Origin: Sphingomonadales bacterium EhC05
GTDB lineage: Bacteria; Pseudomonadota; Alphaproteobacteria; Sphingomonadales; Sphingomonadaceae
Assembly (NCBI GenBank): GCA_001650955.1
Contig: LXYP01000022.1
Location: 1-64,000 of the forward strand
Direction of reading: 5' to 3'
Length of the DNA: 64,000 nt
Shown: positions 26,782 to 35,570 of the stretch, in pieces
Layout of the letters: every line of letters begins with the position of its first letter
Position numbering within the stretch: position 1 is the stretch's first letter
The notes under the pieces: generated by a model
Told to the model about the DNA's origin: nothing
The model's input: the letters and a program-made list of their open reading frames with translations, nothing else
The model's database searches: none
Made by a program: the position numbers and the translations under genes

Positions 26782-27582
26782 ATGTCGCATGTCAGAATCG
26801 ACGCCATTCCGGCGAGCGTTCAAAAAGAAATTGAAAGCCGTCTCGCCGAAATCGAAACCGAAGAAAATATCCATATTTTAATGGCGGTAGAATCCGGCTC
26901 ACGGGCGTGGGGATTTCCCTCGCCCGATAGCGATTATGACGTGCGGTTTATCTATGTCCGGACACGCGACTGGTATTTGAGTCTGCGTCCCGGACGGGAC
27001 GTGATCGAACAGCCGATTGTCGACGAGATTGACCTCAACGGCTGGGACATTCGCAAGGCTCTTGGCCTTTTGCTGAAATCCAATGCCGTGATTAGCGAAT
27101 GGATGGAGTCCCCGATCCGATATCGACAGGATCACGCAATTGTTGCTGCTTTGAGAAACCTCGCTGACGATCTACTCGATAGCCGCGCTTTGGCACATCA
27201 TTATGCCAATCTGGGGCGGAGCAATGCGGCTCGCTGGATCGAAGTGGCAGGCGATGTTCCGGTGAAGAAATATTTCTATTCCTTGCGGCCGGCACTCGCG
27301 ATCCGGTTCTTGCGCAACCACCCCGACAAGAGGCCCCCAATGAATCTGCAAGCGCTGATTGACGCCAGCGATCTGCCCAAGAGTCTGGTTGCTGATATTA
27401 ACCAACTGGTGGAAGCCAAGAAGATGACGAATGAAAAAAGCAATGGCGCACGCAAACCCGATGTTGATGCACTCATCAACGATGAATTGGCGCGCGCATC
27501 CGAAGTCTCCGGCCGATTGGGCGAAGACGACAGTTTTAACGCGCGTGCCGAAGAGATATTTTTAGAATTGGTAAACTCATGA
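26782..27582 (+). CDS. RlaP-type nucleotidyltransferase
   Basis: The 266-residue product belongs to the pol-beta-like family associated with RNA repair (RlaP/YcgL, PF10127). The nucleotidyltransferase core is VESGSRAWGFPSPDSDYDVRFIY, giving the GS and DxD metal-binding motif at about residues 37-56. In the family it is predicted to add nucleotides to, or otherwise remodel, RNA ends beside RtcB. It lies between rtcB and rtcA, overlapping the rtcA start by four bases (ATGA). Confidence 0.88.
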   Translation: MSHVRIDAIPASVQKEIESRLAEIETEENIHILMAVESGSRAWGFPSPDSDYDVRFIYVRTRDWYLSLRPGRDVIEQPIVDEIDLNGWDIRKALGLLLKSNAVISEWMESPIRYRQDHAIVAALRNLADDLLDSRALAHHYANLGRSNAARWIEVAGDVPVKKYFYSLRPALAIRFLRNHPDKRPPMNLQALIDASDLPKSLVADINQLVEAKKMTNEKSNGARKPDVDALINDELARASEVSGRLGEDDSFNARAEEIFLELVNS

Positions 27583-28595
27583 TCATTATCGATGGCTCCG
27601 AAGGTGAAGGCGGCGGACAGGTTCTGAGAAGCTCTGCGTCGCTTTCGCTTGTCACCGGGCAGCCCTTTCAGATTACAAATATTCGCGGCAAGCGCGCGAA
27701 GACCGGCATGATGCGGCAGCATGTGACGGCTATCGAAGCTGTTTGTGCGATCAGCGATTCCAGCTGTGACGGTCTCGCCGTGGGTGCTTCGGAAATCACT
27801 TTCCGGCCGGGCAAGGCCAAGGCGGGAAATTACAAATTCGCGGTTGGCACAGCTGGTAGCACAAATCTTGTGCTGCAAACGATTCTCCCTCCGCTTCTGT
27901 TCACCGATGGTCCTTCACATATCACGCTGGAAGGCGGCACGCATAATATGCTCGCCCCACCGTTTGATTTTATCGCGCGGTCATTCCTCCCGATCATCAA
28001 TAAAATGGGACCAAAAGTCTCCGCGCGACTGGTGCGTCACGGATTCTATCCACGGGGGGGTGGCAAGATTGAGATTGAGATCGAACCTGCACCGCTCAAA
28101 CGGGTGGAGTGCATTGATCGGGGCAAACTGTGCTCGGTCAATGGAACGGCCTTGTTCACAGGACTGCCTCATGACGTGGCAGAACGCGAAGTAAAAACGG
28201 CCCAGAAAATTCTCGACTGGAAGGAACATGCCATCGGCGTACGTCAGCTTCCCGAAGACCAGGGCCCGGGCAATATTCTGCTGCTGGAGGCGGAATATGA
28301 ACAAGTCACCGAGGTGGTGAGCGGCTTTGGTAAGCTGGGCCTGAAGGCTGAACGCTTGGCCAAGACAGCTGCCAATCGGATGAAGGGTTTCATGGACAGC
28401 AAAGCCTTCGCAGGCCCCTATCTTGCGGATCAATTGCTGCTGCCATTTGCTTTGGCGGGAGGCGGATCATTCACCACGGTGAAGCCAAGCCAACATGCGC
28501 GAACCGGAGCAGATATTATCGAACAATTTACCGGCCGGAAATTCGCATTTGATCAGCAGGACAACGGCGTATTTCTTGTGAATCTCTCGCCATAA
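27579..28595 (+). CDS. rtcA: RtcA, RNA 3'-terminal phosphate cyclase
   Basis: The 338-residue product shows the family's glycine-rich start (GSEGEGGGQVLRSSASLSL), RGKRAKTGMMRQH, and the C-terminal nucleophile His306 (PSQHARTGADII) that is adenylylated during catalysis. RtcA turns RNA 3'-phosphates into 2',3'-cyclic phosphates with ATP. Together with RtcB this favours ligation. It is the last gene of the rsr operon before a 286-base gap. Confidence 0.96.
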   Translation: MIIIDGSEGEGGGQVLRSSASLSLVTGQPFQITNIRGKRAKTGMMRQHVTAIEAVCAISDSSCDGLAVGASEITFRPGKAKAGNYKFAVGTAGSTNLVLQTILPPLLFTDGPSHITLEGGTHNMLAPPFDFIARSFLPIINKMGPKVSARLVRHGFYPRGGGKIEIEIEPAPLKRVECIDRGKLCSVNGTALFTGLPHDVAEREVKTAQKILDWKEHAIGVRQLPEDQGPGNILLLEAEYEQVTEVVSGFGKLGLKAERLAKTAANRMKGFMDSKAFAGPYLADQLLLPFALAGGGSFTTVKPSQHARTGADIIEQFTGRKFAFDQQDNGVFLVNLSP

Positions 28596-28881
28596 CTGGT
28601 TACGTCTGAAATTATTTCTTGCTTTTTGAACAATATTCGCTAGCAAGCCGCCTCGCTCGCATCCGATATGCGGGCGCAATTTGGAGACATGCATTGCTGG
28701 AAAAATTCGCTAATTGGGGCTCACGGCCCAGCGATTTCCGGTCTCTGCCCTAGCATATCCCATATGCTGCGGCCGGGCCTGAAATCCGACGCCGCACCCC
28801 CTGAAAACTAGATAGTTTGACCGGACTCACTCCGTGCGCATTCGTGCGCGCGCGTCTGTGTCCGCTGGAAATTGGGATATT
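28596..28881. promoter_or_regulatory. Gap before the AAA+/RtcB2/PrfH genes, with a palindrome
   Basis: No gene is seen. GCATAT CCC ATATGC (28753-28767) is a perfect 6-3-6 palindrome about 115 bases before the AAA+ start and could be an operator. A sequence resembling a sigma54 site at 28682 has the wrong spacing (11). No clear terminator for rtcA is visible, so the second gene set may be both read through and separately promoted. Confidence 0.35.
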
Positions 28882-30846
28882 ATGAACGAGTTTCAAATCG
28901 TCCGCAGCATGCTGCTGCATATGGGCACAAACGCGTCGGCAGAATCGCCGATCGCAAAAGCACTACAGGAATGGGCACTCAACAATATGGGCTGGCTCGA
29001 CCTTGATGTGCGTAAAAAGAAAATGAAGGAGTGGACTTGCTTGTTGGAAGCAATCCAGCACTGGCGCCTGCCAGAAGCACCCGCGCCCTATGTCATGCAA
29101 TTGACCGATGGTCTGGCCGACATTCTCGGGCTTGAGGAGCGCGATCATGCGCTGCTGGCGCTGCTCATTGCCTGCGACCGGCTTCCCCGGGTCAACGCGC
29201 TGGCCGCTATCGCATCCAGCAGCGGGCTCGACCTGCCGGTCTTGCTCGGAGAATTGTCTGGTGCCGAGAGCCATGATGCGATCCGTTTTGTCCGTCGGAG
29301 TCCGGTTCTGCGACTGGGTCTCGTCGGCTTTCAAACCAACCGATATGGCGAAACCCAGATCGAGGTGCAATGGGCGCTCGAGAAACTGCTCGATCGTGCA
29401 CCTGCCCTTGGCGGAGATCTTGTCGATGCGCTGGTCGGGGTCCGGCAGTCGACAAGATTGGCTCTATCGGATTTCGAGCATGTTGCGGACGCGGCTTTTC
29501 TGCGCGATCTGATCGTCGGAGCGACAAAGCAGCGGGCGCAAGGCATCAACATTTTGATCCACGGTCCGCCCGGAACCGGAAAAACAGAATTGGCCCGTGT
29601 TCTCGCGTCGGCTGCGCAGGTCCGTTTGCATGGAGTCGGCGAAGTCGATGAAGATGGCGAAGAACCCGACCGCTACGAGCGGGTCAGCGCGCTGGTGTTG
29701 GCACAGCGGGTGTTGGACGGCAAAGGCGAGGCGATATTGCTGTTTGACGAGATGGAAGATTTTATCGGCAATAGCCGGCCGGGAAACGGCAATTGGATGG
29801 CACAGCGCGATGGCAGCAAAGTGTTCGTCAATCGATTGCTGGAAACCAATGCCGTACCGATACTCTGGACGACCAATACGATCGGCAATGTCGACGATGC
29901 GATCATCCGGCGGATGAGCTATGTCCTCAAATTGGACTATCCTTCCCGAAAAACCAGCGCCCGCATCTACAAGCGTATCGCGCAGGACGAACAGATGGAC
30001 ATGTCTTCTGAGGTGCAGAAGCTGGTCGACGTAGCATCTGAAACCGCGACGGTTTTGCGGATGTCCACTCGGGCGACGCGCTTGGCCGGCGCGCCGTCCC
30101 AAAGCGCCCAATCCGCCGCTTCGCTGGTCAAGGCGTTGCGCGGCGGCGCGCTGCCGATCATGCATAATTCTCGGATTGACATGGACCTCTATCAATCAGA
30201 ACCACCGCTCGCACCACTGATCGAGCAGATAGCTGACGGCAGAAGTCTGGATATATCCTTGTTGCTCTCCGGTCCGCCGGGTACCGGGAAGACCGCGCTT
30301 GCCCATCATTTCGCCCAAAGACTGGATCGGCCGCTTCTGGAAAAACGGGCATCGGACTTGCTCTCCAAATGGGTTGGAGAGACCGAAGCCAATATTGCCG
30401 ACGCATTTATCGATGCACGCGAAAATCAGGGGATATTGTTCTTTGACGAAGCGGACTCCCTGATGTTCGATCGGACGTCAGCCAACGCCAATTGGGAGAT
30501 TGGTCAGGTAAACGAATTGCTCTCCTGGCTCGACCGGCATGATTTTCCAGTCCTGGCGGCAACCAACCATGCCGCTCGGCTGGATCCGGCGACATTGCGG
30601 CGGTTTGATTTCAAAGTAGAGCTCAAGCCCTTGGGTCGAATACTGGCAGCCAAGGCCTTTCAGAAATTCTTCGATCGCGACCCGCCATCGGGGCTTGCGG
30701 ATCTGAATAATCTCACGCCTGGCGATTTTGCCGTCGTCAAACGGCAATTGCGCCATCAGCCAGAGCAACATGGCGATATGATCCTCGCAGCATTGCGCCG
30801 CGAATCCGAGTTGAAGCCGGACCATGGTCAAAGGATGGGATTCTAA
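28882..30846 (+). CDS. Tandem AAA+ ATPase of the RtcB2-PrfH module
   Basis: The start is the ATG at 28882 (MNEFQIVRSMLLH); a longer frame from 28834 begins with a low-complexity Arg/Ala stretch. The 654-residue product has an N-terminal helical domain (about 1-200) and two AAA+ modules. Walker A motifs are HGPPGTGKTELA (about 228) and SGPPGTGKTALA (about 466). Walker B motifs are AILLFDEMEDFIG and GILFFDEADSLMF. Arginine-finger-like RRMSY and RRFDF follow. The layout resembles Cdc48/ClpB-like remodelling ATPases. Its stop overlaps the rtcB2 start (TAATG), so it is tied to that ligase. Remodelling of ribosomes or RNPs before ligation is inferred. Confidence 0.85.
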   Translation: MNEFQIVRSMLLHMGTNASAESPIAKALQEWALNNMGWLDLDVRKKKMKEWTCLLEAIQHWRLPEAPAPYVMQLTDGLADILGLEERDHALLALLIACDRLPRVNALAAIASSSGLDLPVLLGELSGAESHDAIRFVRRSPVLRLGLVGFQTNRYGETQIEVQWALEKLLDRAPALGGDLVDALVGVRQSTRLALSDFEHVADAAFLRDLIVGATKQRAQGINILIHGPPGTGKTELARVLASAAQVRLHGVGEVDEDGEEPDRYERVSALVLAQRVLDGKGEAILLFDEMEDFIGNSRPGNGNWMAQRDGSKVFVNRLLETNAVPILWTTNTIGNVDDAIIRRMSYVLKLDYPSRKTSARIYKRIAQDEQMDMSSEVQKLVDVASETATVLRMSTRATRLAGAPSQSAQSAASLVKALRGGALPIMHNSRIDMDLYQSEPPLAPLIEQIADGRSLDISLLLSGPPGTGKTALAHHFAQRLDRPLLEKRASDLLSKWVGETEANIADAFIDARENQGILFFDEADSLMFDRTSANANWEIGQVNELLSWLDRHDFPVLAATNHAARLDPATLRRFDFKVELKPLGRILAAKAFQKFFDRDPPSGLADLNNLTPGDFAVVKRQLRHQPEQHGDMILAALRRESELKPDHGQRMGF

Positions 30847-31952
30847 TGACCAATGAGAAAGTTCATATCATTGACTCCGCCAGGAGCTGGATCGATCAGC
30901 ACGCGATCGACCAGCTGCACAAAACTGCAGAGTTGGAAGGCATTGCACGCGCCGTTGGCCTTCCCGACCTCCATGCCGGGCGCGGGATACCAATTGGCGC
31001 CGCCTTTTGGTCGCCCAGTCATGTCTATCCGCATCTGGTCGGCAACGACATCGGTTGCGGAATGGCCCTGTGGCAAACCGATTTGCTCAACCGGAAGTTC
31101 AAGCTGGACAAGGCCGTGAAGAAGCTGAGCGATCTGGAAAAGCCGTGGACCGGCGATCATCGGACCAGACTTGCCAGCATTGATCTGCCTGCCGAATGGG
31201 ATGGAGACACGCTGGGAACAATTGGCGGCGGCAATCATTTCGCCGAATTTCAGCGCGTTGAGCGCGTCATCAACCCCACCGTCTTTCGTGACCACGGCTT
31301 TGACGAGGAGCGGATATTGCTGCTCGTCCACAGCGGATCGCGGGGTATCGGTCAGGCGATATTGCAGGCCCATCTCGGGCGGTTCAACAGCAAGGGCGTG
31401 GACGTGACCAGCGCGGCATTCTCGGACTATCGCGACAAACATGATCAAGCGATGCGCTGGGCGAAGTTGAACCGCGACATCATCGCCGAACGGTTTCTCG
31501 CTAGACTCGGGGCGCAAGCCGATCGCAAACTCGATATTTTCCACAACAGTGTGACCGCACATCAGCAAGGATGGCTCCATCGCAAGGGCGCCGCGCCCGC
31601 CGACAGGGGCTTGGTCGTGATCCCCGGATCGCGGGGAGCCATGACCTATCTGGTATCTCCCATAGCCGAATTTGCCGACACAGCGCTCCATTCCCTTGCC
31701 CATGGCGCTGGTCGCAAATGGACTCGCGGCGATGCCAAATCCAAACTCGGAAAACATTTCAACCTGTCTGACCTCGAGCGCACCGACCTGGGCGGACGCG
31801 TGATTTGCGAAGACAAAAAGCTGATCTTCGAAGAAGCGCCGCAGGCCTATAAGAATATCGAGACAGTGATTGATGATCTGGTGCAGGCCGGACTGATCGC
31901 GGTCATTGCGGTTTTACGCCCTATCATCACCTATAAAATGAGGCGCCAGTGA
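30846..31952 (+). CDS. RtcB2-family RNA ligase
   Basis: The 368-residue product is a shorter, divergent RtcB paralogue, of the type found next to release factor H. It keeps the metal-binding NDIGCGM, GGGNHFAEF and HSGSRGIG, then HNSVTAHQ, VIPGSRGAMTYLV and the GMP-acceptor His286 in SLAHGAGR. It differs clearly from the rtcB at 25525. Published work on the RtcB2-PrfH pair shows religation of 16S rRNA cleaved at the decoding centre. It overlaps the AAA+ gene by one base and prfH by four. Confidence 0.93.
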   Translation: MTNEKVHIIDSARSWIDQHAIDQLHKTAELEGIARAVGLPDLHAGRGIPIGAAFWSPSHVYPHLVGNDIGCGMALWQTDLLNRKFKLDKAVKKLSDLEKPWTGDHRTRLASIDLPAEWDGDTLGTIGGGNHFAEFQRVERVINPTVFRDHGFDEERILLLVHSGSRGIGQAILQAHLGRFNSKGVDVTSAAFSDYRDKHDQAMRWAKLNRDIIAERFLARLGAQADRKLDIFHNSVTAHQQGWLHRKGAAPADRGLVVIPGSRGAMTYLVSPIAEFADTALHSLAHGAGRKWTRGDAKSKLGKHFNLSDLERTDLGGRVICEDKKLIFEEAPQAYKNIETVIDDLVQAGLIAVIAVLRPIITYKMRRQ

Positions 31953-32572
31953 CCCATATCATCCTGCAGATCACGGCCGGACAGGGACCGCCAGAATGTC
32001 AGTGGGTCGTATCCCGGCTCGCGGCCGTGTTTCGCGAGGAAGCGCTGGCTCTGGGCTTGACCTGCACGCTCGTCGTTGACGCGACGGAGACATCCACATC
32101 CTTGCTGCTGTCCGTGAGCGGAAAAGGCTGCGAAATCTTCGCGGCCAACAGAAGCGGCAGCATCCGCTGGATAGGAAAAAGCCCCTTTCGTCCCAAACAT
32201 CGGCGCAAAAACTGGTATGTCGGCGTCAGACCCGTGCCGGGCGCTCAAGACATTGCCGAAATTGATGATCAAGATATCAAATATCAGATGATCCGGGCCT
32301 CTGGTCCGGGCGGCCAACATGTGAACAAGAGCGATAGCGCGGTGCGGGCCACCCATATGCCAACCGGCATCGCTACTCTATCTCGCGACCAGCGGTCACA
32401 ATTTGCGAATAAGAAAATCGCCCGGTTGAAACTGGCGTTGATTTTCGAGGAACGGAAACAGTCCGCGCAGGACCAATCCAGACTGGAACTCTGGCAGCGG
32501 GGTCGCAAGCTCGAGCGGGGCAATGAAGTCCGCTGTTATGAAGGCATCAGCTTCCGGCTCAGACGGTTGTAA
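31949..32572 (+). CDS. prfH: PrfH, release-factor homologue for damaged ribosomes
   Basis: The 207-residue product begins at a GTG overlapping the rtcB2 stop (GTGA). It carries the peptidyl-hydrolysis motif GPGGQHVNKSDSAVR, with GGQ at about residues 121-123. The stop-codon-recognition domain of RF1/RF2 is absent. In the family it recognises ribosomes with broken decoding-centre rRNA and releases the nascent peptide so that RtcB2 can repair them. It is the last gene of the module. Confidence 0.93.
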   Translation: MTHIILQITAGQGPPECQWVVSRLAAVFREEALALGLTCTLVVDATETSTSLLLSVSGKGCEIFAANRSGSIRWIGKSPFRPKHRRKNWYVGVRPVPGAQDIAEIDDQDIKYQMIRASGPGGQHVNKSDSAVRATHMPTGIATLSRDQRSQFANKKIARLKLALIFEERKQSAQDQSRLELWQRGRKLERGNEVRCYEGISFRLRRL

Positions 32573-32790
32573 GGTACCGAGCATTTTGCGCCTTCAATTT
32601 TGAGCTGCCCTGGCCACATCCATCCGCTCCCTAAGCGGCAGAATGCAGGCGATTGCGGACGTATAAATTCGACCATGGCACCGCGCGGAGCCGTTGCGGT
32701 ATCGATCAAATCTGACCGGGGCGCAAATAGGCTGAGTAGATCGGTTGACAAGCTTGGCCCGACTCGCTTAATGGCGCGATCGCATATCGT

Positions 32791-32877
32791 GCCCAGATGG
32801 CGGAATTGGTAGACGCGCTAGCTTCAGGTGCTAGTATTCGCAAGGATGTGGAGGTTCGAGTCCTCTTCTGGGCACCA
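32791..32877 (+). tRNA. tRNA-Leu(CAG)
   Basis: The 87 bases form acceptor GCCCAGA/TCTGGGC, anticodon stem CTAGC/GCTAG with loop TTCAGGT (anticodon CAG), a long variable arm typical of class II tRNA, T loop TTCGAGT and an encoded ACCA end. Its 3' end is the integration site of the island that follows. Confidence 0.96.
32858..32877 (+). repeat. Island attachment site (left), within tRNA-Leu
   Basis: The last 20 bases of the tRNA (GAGTCCTCTTCTGGGCACCA) recur almost exactly at 44281-44299 and, over 15 bases, at 46168-46182. Both distal copies have CTGG where the tRNA has CTGGG. Confidence 0.85.
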
Positions 32878-33043
32878 GATATACGTTCGCAAGTGTTCGT
32901 GAAAGCTTGAAAAACCCTCGTAAAACTGCTAAAAATACTTCTCAAATGACCGTTGGCGTCCGCCCGTGTTCGTGTGCAATCACGAACTTTTGGGGGCCAC
33001 GTTGGGGGCCATTGGTATTTGGACCAATAGGAGTGGCCCCCAG

Positions 33044-34273
33044 ATGGCATTAACTGATACGGCAATTAAAGCGGCTAAACATGGCCCGAAACCCATCAAG
33101 CTTTTTGATGAAAGAGGGCTGTTCCTTCTGCTTCAGCCTAGCGGCGGAAAGCTTTGGCGACTCAAATATCGGATATTGGGTAAGGAAAAGAAGCTTTCGT
33201 TGGGCGTCTATCCAGATGTTACATTGAAAGAGGCCCGGAAAAGGCGCGACGAAGCAAGGACGTTGCTGGCAAACGGAGCGGACCCTGCAAGCGTCAAACT
33301 TGAACAGACCAAAGCAAACAGACGAAATGCAGCGAACACGTTCAAGGCAATTGCCGACGAATTTATCGACAAATCGGCAAAAGAAGGTCGCGCGGCTGTT
33401 ACCATCAAGAAGACTCGCTGGTTGTTGTCGCTGCTTGAAAGCGATCTTGGGAATCGACCGATAACGGAAATCACACCAGCCGACTTGCTCGAAACTCTGC
33501 AAAAGGTTGAAACCAAGGGACATTTGGAAACAGCACGCCGGATGAGATCATTCGCGGGCAGGGTTTTCCGATATGCGGTGGCGACATCACGCGCGACCGC
33601 CGATCCGTCCAATCTGCTGAGAGGCGCGTTGGTGGCCCCCAAAGTGACGCACCACAGCGCAATATTGGAGCCAAAGGCCGTCGGTGAATTGATGCGTGCG
33701 ATCAATGGCTATCAAGGCCAGCCGCTGACGTGCATCGCGCTAAAACTTACCCCCCATGTGTTTGTGCGTCCGGGTGAATTGCGTCGCGCCGAATGGCAAG
33801 AATTTGATCTGGAAAAGGCAATCTGGACGATACCAGCCGAAAAAATGAAAATGCGCGACCCGCATGTTGTTCCGCTTTCATTGCAGGCATTGGAATTGCT
33901 GGAATCAGCGAAAGTCATTAGCGAGGGGCAACAATATGTGTTCTCGTCGCTCTATCCGGGCAATCGTCCGATGTCCGAAAATACAATAAATGCTTCGCTC
34001 CGGCGGCTGGGATATTCCGGCAAAGAAATGACTGCACATGGCTTTCGCTCCATGGCGAGCACTTTGTTAAACGAAAGCGGGAAATGGAGTGCCGACGCTA
34101 TCGAGCGTGCCTTGGCCCATAAGGATGGAAATGCAACGCGCGGCGCATACCATCGCGGCCAGCATTGGGATGAGCGTGTTCAAATGGCGCAATGGTGGAG
34201 CGATTATTTGCACACTTTGCAGACTGGTGCTGAGATTGTTCCGTTTGCAAGAAAAGTAAACCAGCAGCCATAG
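33044..34273 (+). CDS. P4-type tyrosine integrase
   Basis: The start is the ATG at 33044 (MALTDTAIKAAKHG), where the DUF4102 arm-binding domain begins; a longer frame from 32966 crosses repeat sequence. The 409-residue product has an arm-binding domain (1-85), a core-binding domain (100-190), and the catalytic domain with Arg in RPGELRRAEW, HGFRSMAST, LAHKDGN and the Tyr nucleophile in RGAYHRG. It starts 167 bases from the tRNA-Leu end and should catalyse integration of the island there. The repeat TTGGGGGCCA lies twice just upstream and twice at the far end near 44205. Confidence 0.95.
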   Translation: MALTDTAIKAAKHGPKPIKLFDERGLFLLLQPSGGKLWRLKYRILGKEKKLSLGVYPDVTLKEARKRRDEARTLLANGADPASVKLEQTKANRRNAANTFKAIADEFIDKSAKEGRAAVTIKKTRWLLSLLESDLGNRPITEITPADLLETLQKVETKGHLETARRMRSFAGRVFRYAVATSRATADPSNLLRGALVAPKVTHHSAILEPKAVGELMRAINGYQGQPLTCIALKLTPHVFVRPGELRRAEWQEFDLEKAIWTIPAEKMKMRDPHVVPLSLQALELLESAKVISEGQQYVFSSLYPGNRPMSENTINASLRRLGYSGKEMTAHGFRSMASTLLNESGKWSADAIERALAHKDGNATRGAYHRGQHWDERVQMAQWWSDYLHTLQTGAEIVPFARKVNQQP

Positions 34274-34312
34274 GGGCTTGTCTAGGCCTTCGTCTGCACC
34301 GCATAAGGCCGA

Positions 34313-35272
34313 ATGGCAATTGAATGGATCAAAGCACCGCTTGCACTAAAATATGTTGCGTTAGGCGATTATGATTATCCGTCTCGCATCAGAATATGTG
34401 AAAGGGCCCACAGCGGCCTAATTCAAGCAAGGGCCGAAAAGGTAGTCTGGGGCCAAAGTGAAGAAAATCTCAGAATATTGCCAAAGAGGTTTTGGTGGGC
34501 GGAAGGCCAAGACGCGCTTATTCAAAATTGGGAAGCTGGCGATTTTTCGACCTGGATTGATGAGAAGGTCGAGGTAAAAGCGTTCGGCGTGAGTTTCGAC
34601 TTCGTGGCTATAGCTGATCTTGTCACGGCTGATAAACAGGCCACGGCGATGCGAGCGATTAGTGTTATGGCCGAGCCGGACTGGATCTCAGCTAAAAACC
34701 TCCATACACTAGTGCGTTCTAAGGTTAATCCTGCAAAAGCGGGTTCGGCCATTCTAGAAGCATGCAGGTTAGGCCAGATTGCAGGCCGAGCAATGAGGGC
34801 AAGTGGCTCTGTGAGTATCCGACAATCACAAAATAACGCACCTTTGGATTGGGTTGCAATTGAGTGGGATATACCGCTTTGGTTTTGGCGGGATTTTACA
34901 GATGCCCAAAAATCACATCAAGATTGGCAACTCGGAAAGCTCAAAGGCGAGGGGCGACGTTTTACCAACCGCGAAATGATCGAGTTACAAGGCATTCATT
35001 TTCATAAGTCTGGACTAGTCAATCTAGGAATTGAGGATGTCAGCAGTGCGGTCGAGGTCGAATCGGTGCGAGGAAGAAAGCCGACCTATGATTGGCAAAA
35101 ATCTTCGTCCGCTATCTGGGGGAAAATTGTCAGAGGTGAGTTAATCCCTGAGAATCAAGCCCAGATTGAAAGAGCGCTTCAAGCTAATTTGACACGAGGC
35201 GACAAAGAACCCTCTGAAAGCACAGTCCGGCCCTATGCTAAGCTGATCTGGGACGAATATAACAAGGCCTGA
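34313..35272 (+). CDS. Island protein of unknown function
   Basis: This 319-residue protein has no recognised enzyme motif. The C-terminal 70 residues (GRKPTYDWQKSSSAIWGKI, PSESTVRPYAKLIW) resemble a short HTH-like tail common at the end of mobile-element proteins. The middle is rich in aromatic residues (WDIPLWFWRDF). It follows the integrase by 39 bases. A DNA-related role in the element is likely but unproven. Confidence 0.65.
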   Translation: MAIEWIKAPLALKYVALGDYDYPSRIRICERAHSGLIQARAEKVVWGQSEENLRILPKRFWWAEGQDALIQNWEAGDFSTWIDEKVEVKAFGVSFDFVAIADLVTADKQATAMRAISVMAEPDWISAKNLHTLVRSKVNPAKAGSAILEACRLGQIAGRAMRASGSVSIRQSQNNAPLDWVAIEWDIPLWFWRDFTDAQKSHQDWQLGKLKGEGRRFTNREMIELQGIHFHKSGLVNLGIEDVSSAVEVESVRGRKPTYDWQKSSSAIWGKIVRGELIPENQAQIERALQANLTRGDKEPSESTVRPYAKLIWDEYNKA

Positions 35273-35393
35273 AATTCAAAGCTTGTAATTACAGGCCCTA
35301 TTTCGGCCTTATCGTCCGACTTTTCGTTCAAGTTTTGCGATTCAAACTCCACGTTCGCTGGGATACGCCAGTGCACCTAAGGAGTTTTGAAGC

Positions 35394-35561
35394 ATGGAAC
35401 CTGTTACTATTTCGATTGCTGCCGCAGCCAAGGCTTTGGGGTTGGGGCGCACAACAATATACGCGCTGATAGCCGAAGGGCGGCTGGATTCGATGAAGGT
35501 TGGTAGCCGCCACCTTATCAAAACCGAATCTATCCGTCGGCTCATTGAGAGCGCGGAATAG
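35394..35561 (+). CDS. Excisionase-like HTH protein
   Basis: This 55-residue protein begins at an ATG with AAGGAG eleven bases upstream. It consists of one MerR/Xis-type winged helix: ISIAAAAKALGLGRTTIYAL, then GRLDSMKVGSRHLIKTESI. This is the size and shape of a recombination directionality factor or small regulator. It starts the three-gene block that ends with the second recombinase. Confidence 0.8.
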   Translation: MEPVTISIAAAAKALGLGRTTIYALIAEGRLDSMKVGSRHLIKTESIRRLIESAE

Positions 35562-35570
35562 GCGCGGGCC

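Noticed and set aside
28682-28698. Possible second sigma54 promoter (TTGG...TTGC)
   Set aside because: The spacing between the -24 GG and -12 GC is 11, not 10, and no TATCT/AGATA sites lie upstream.
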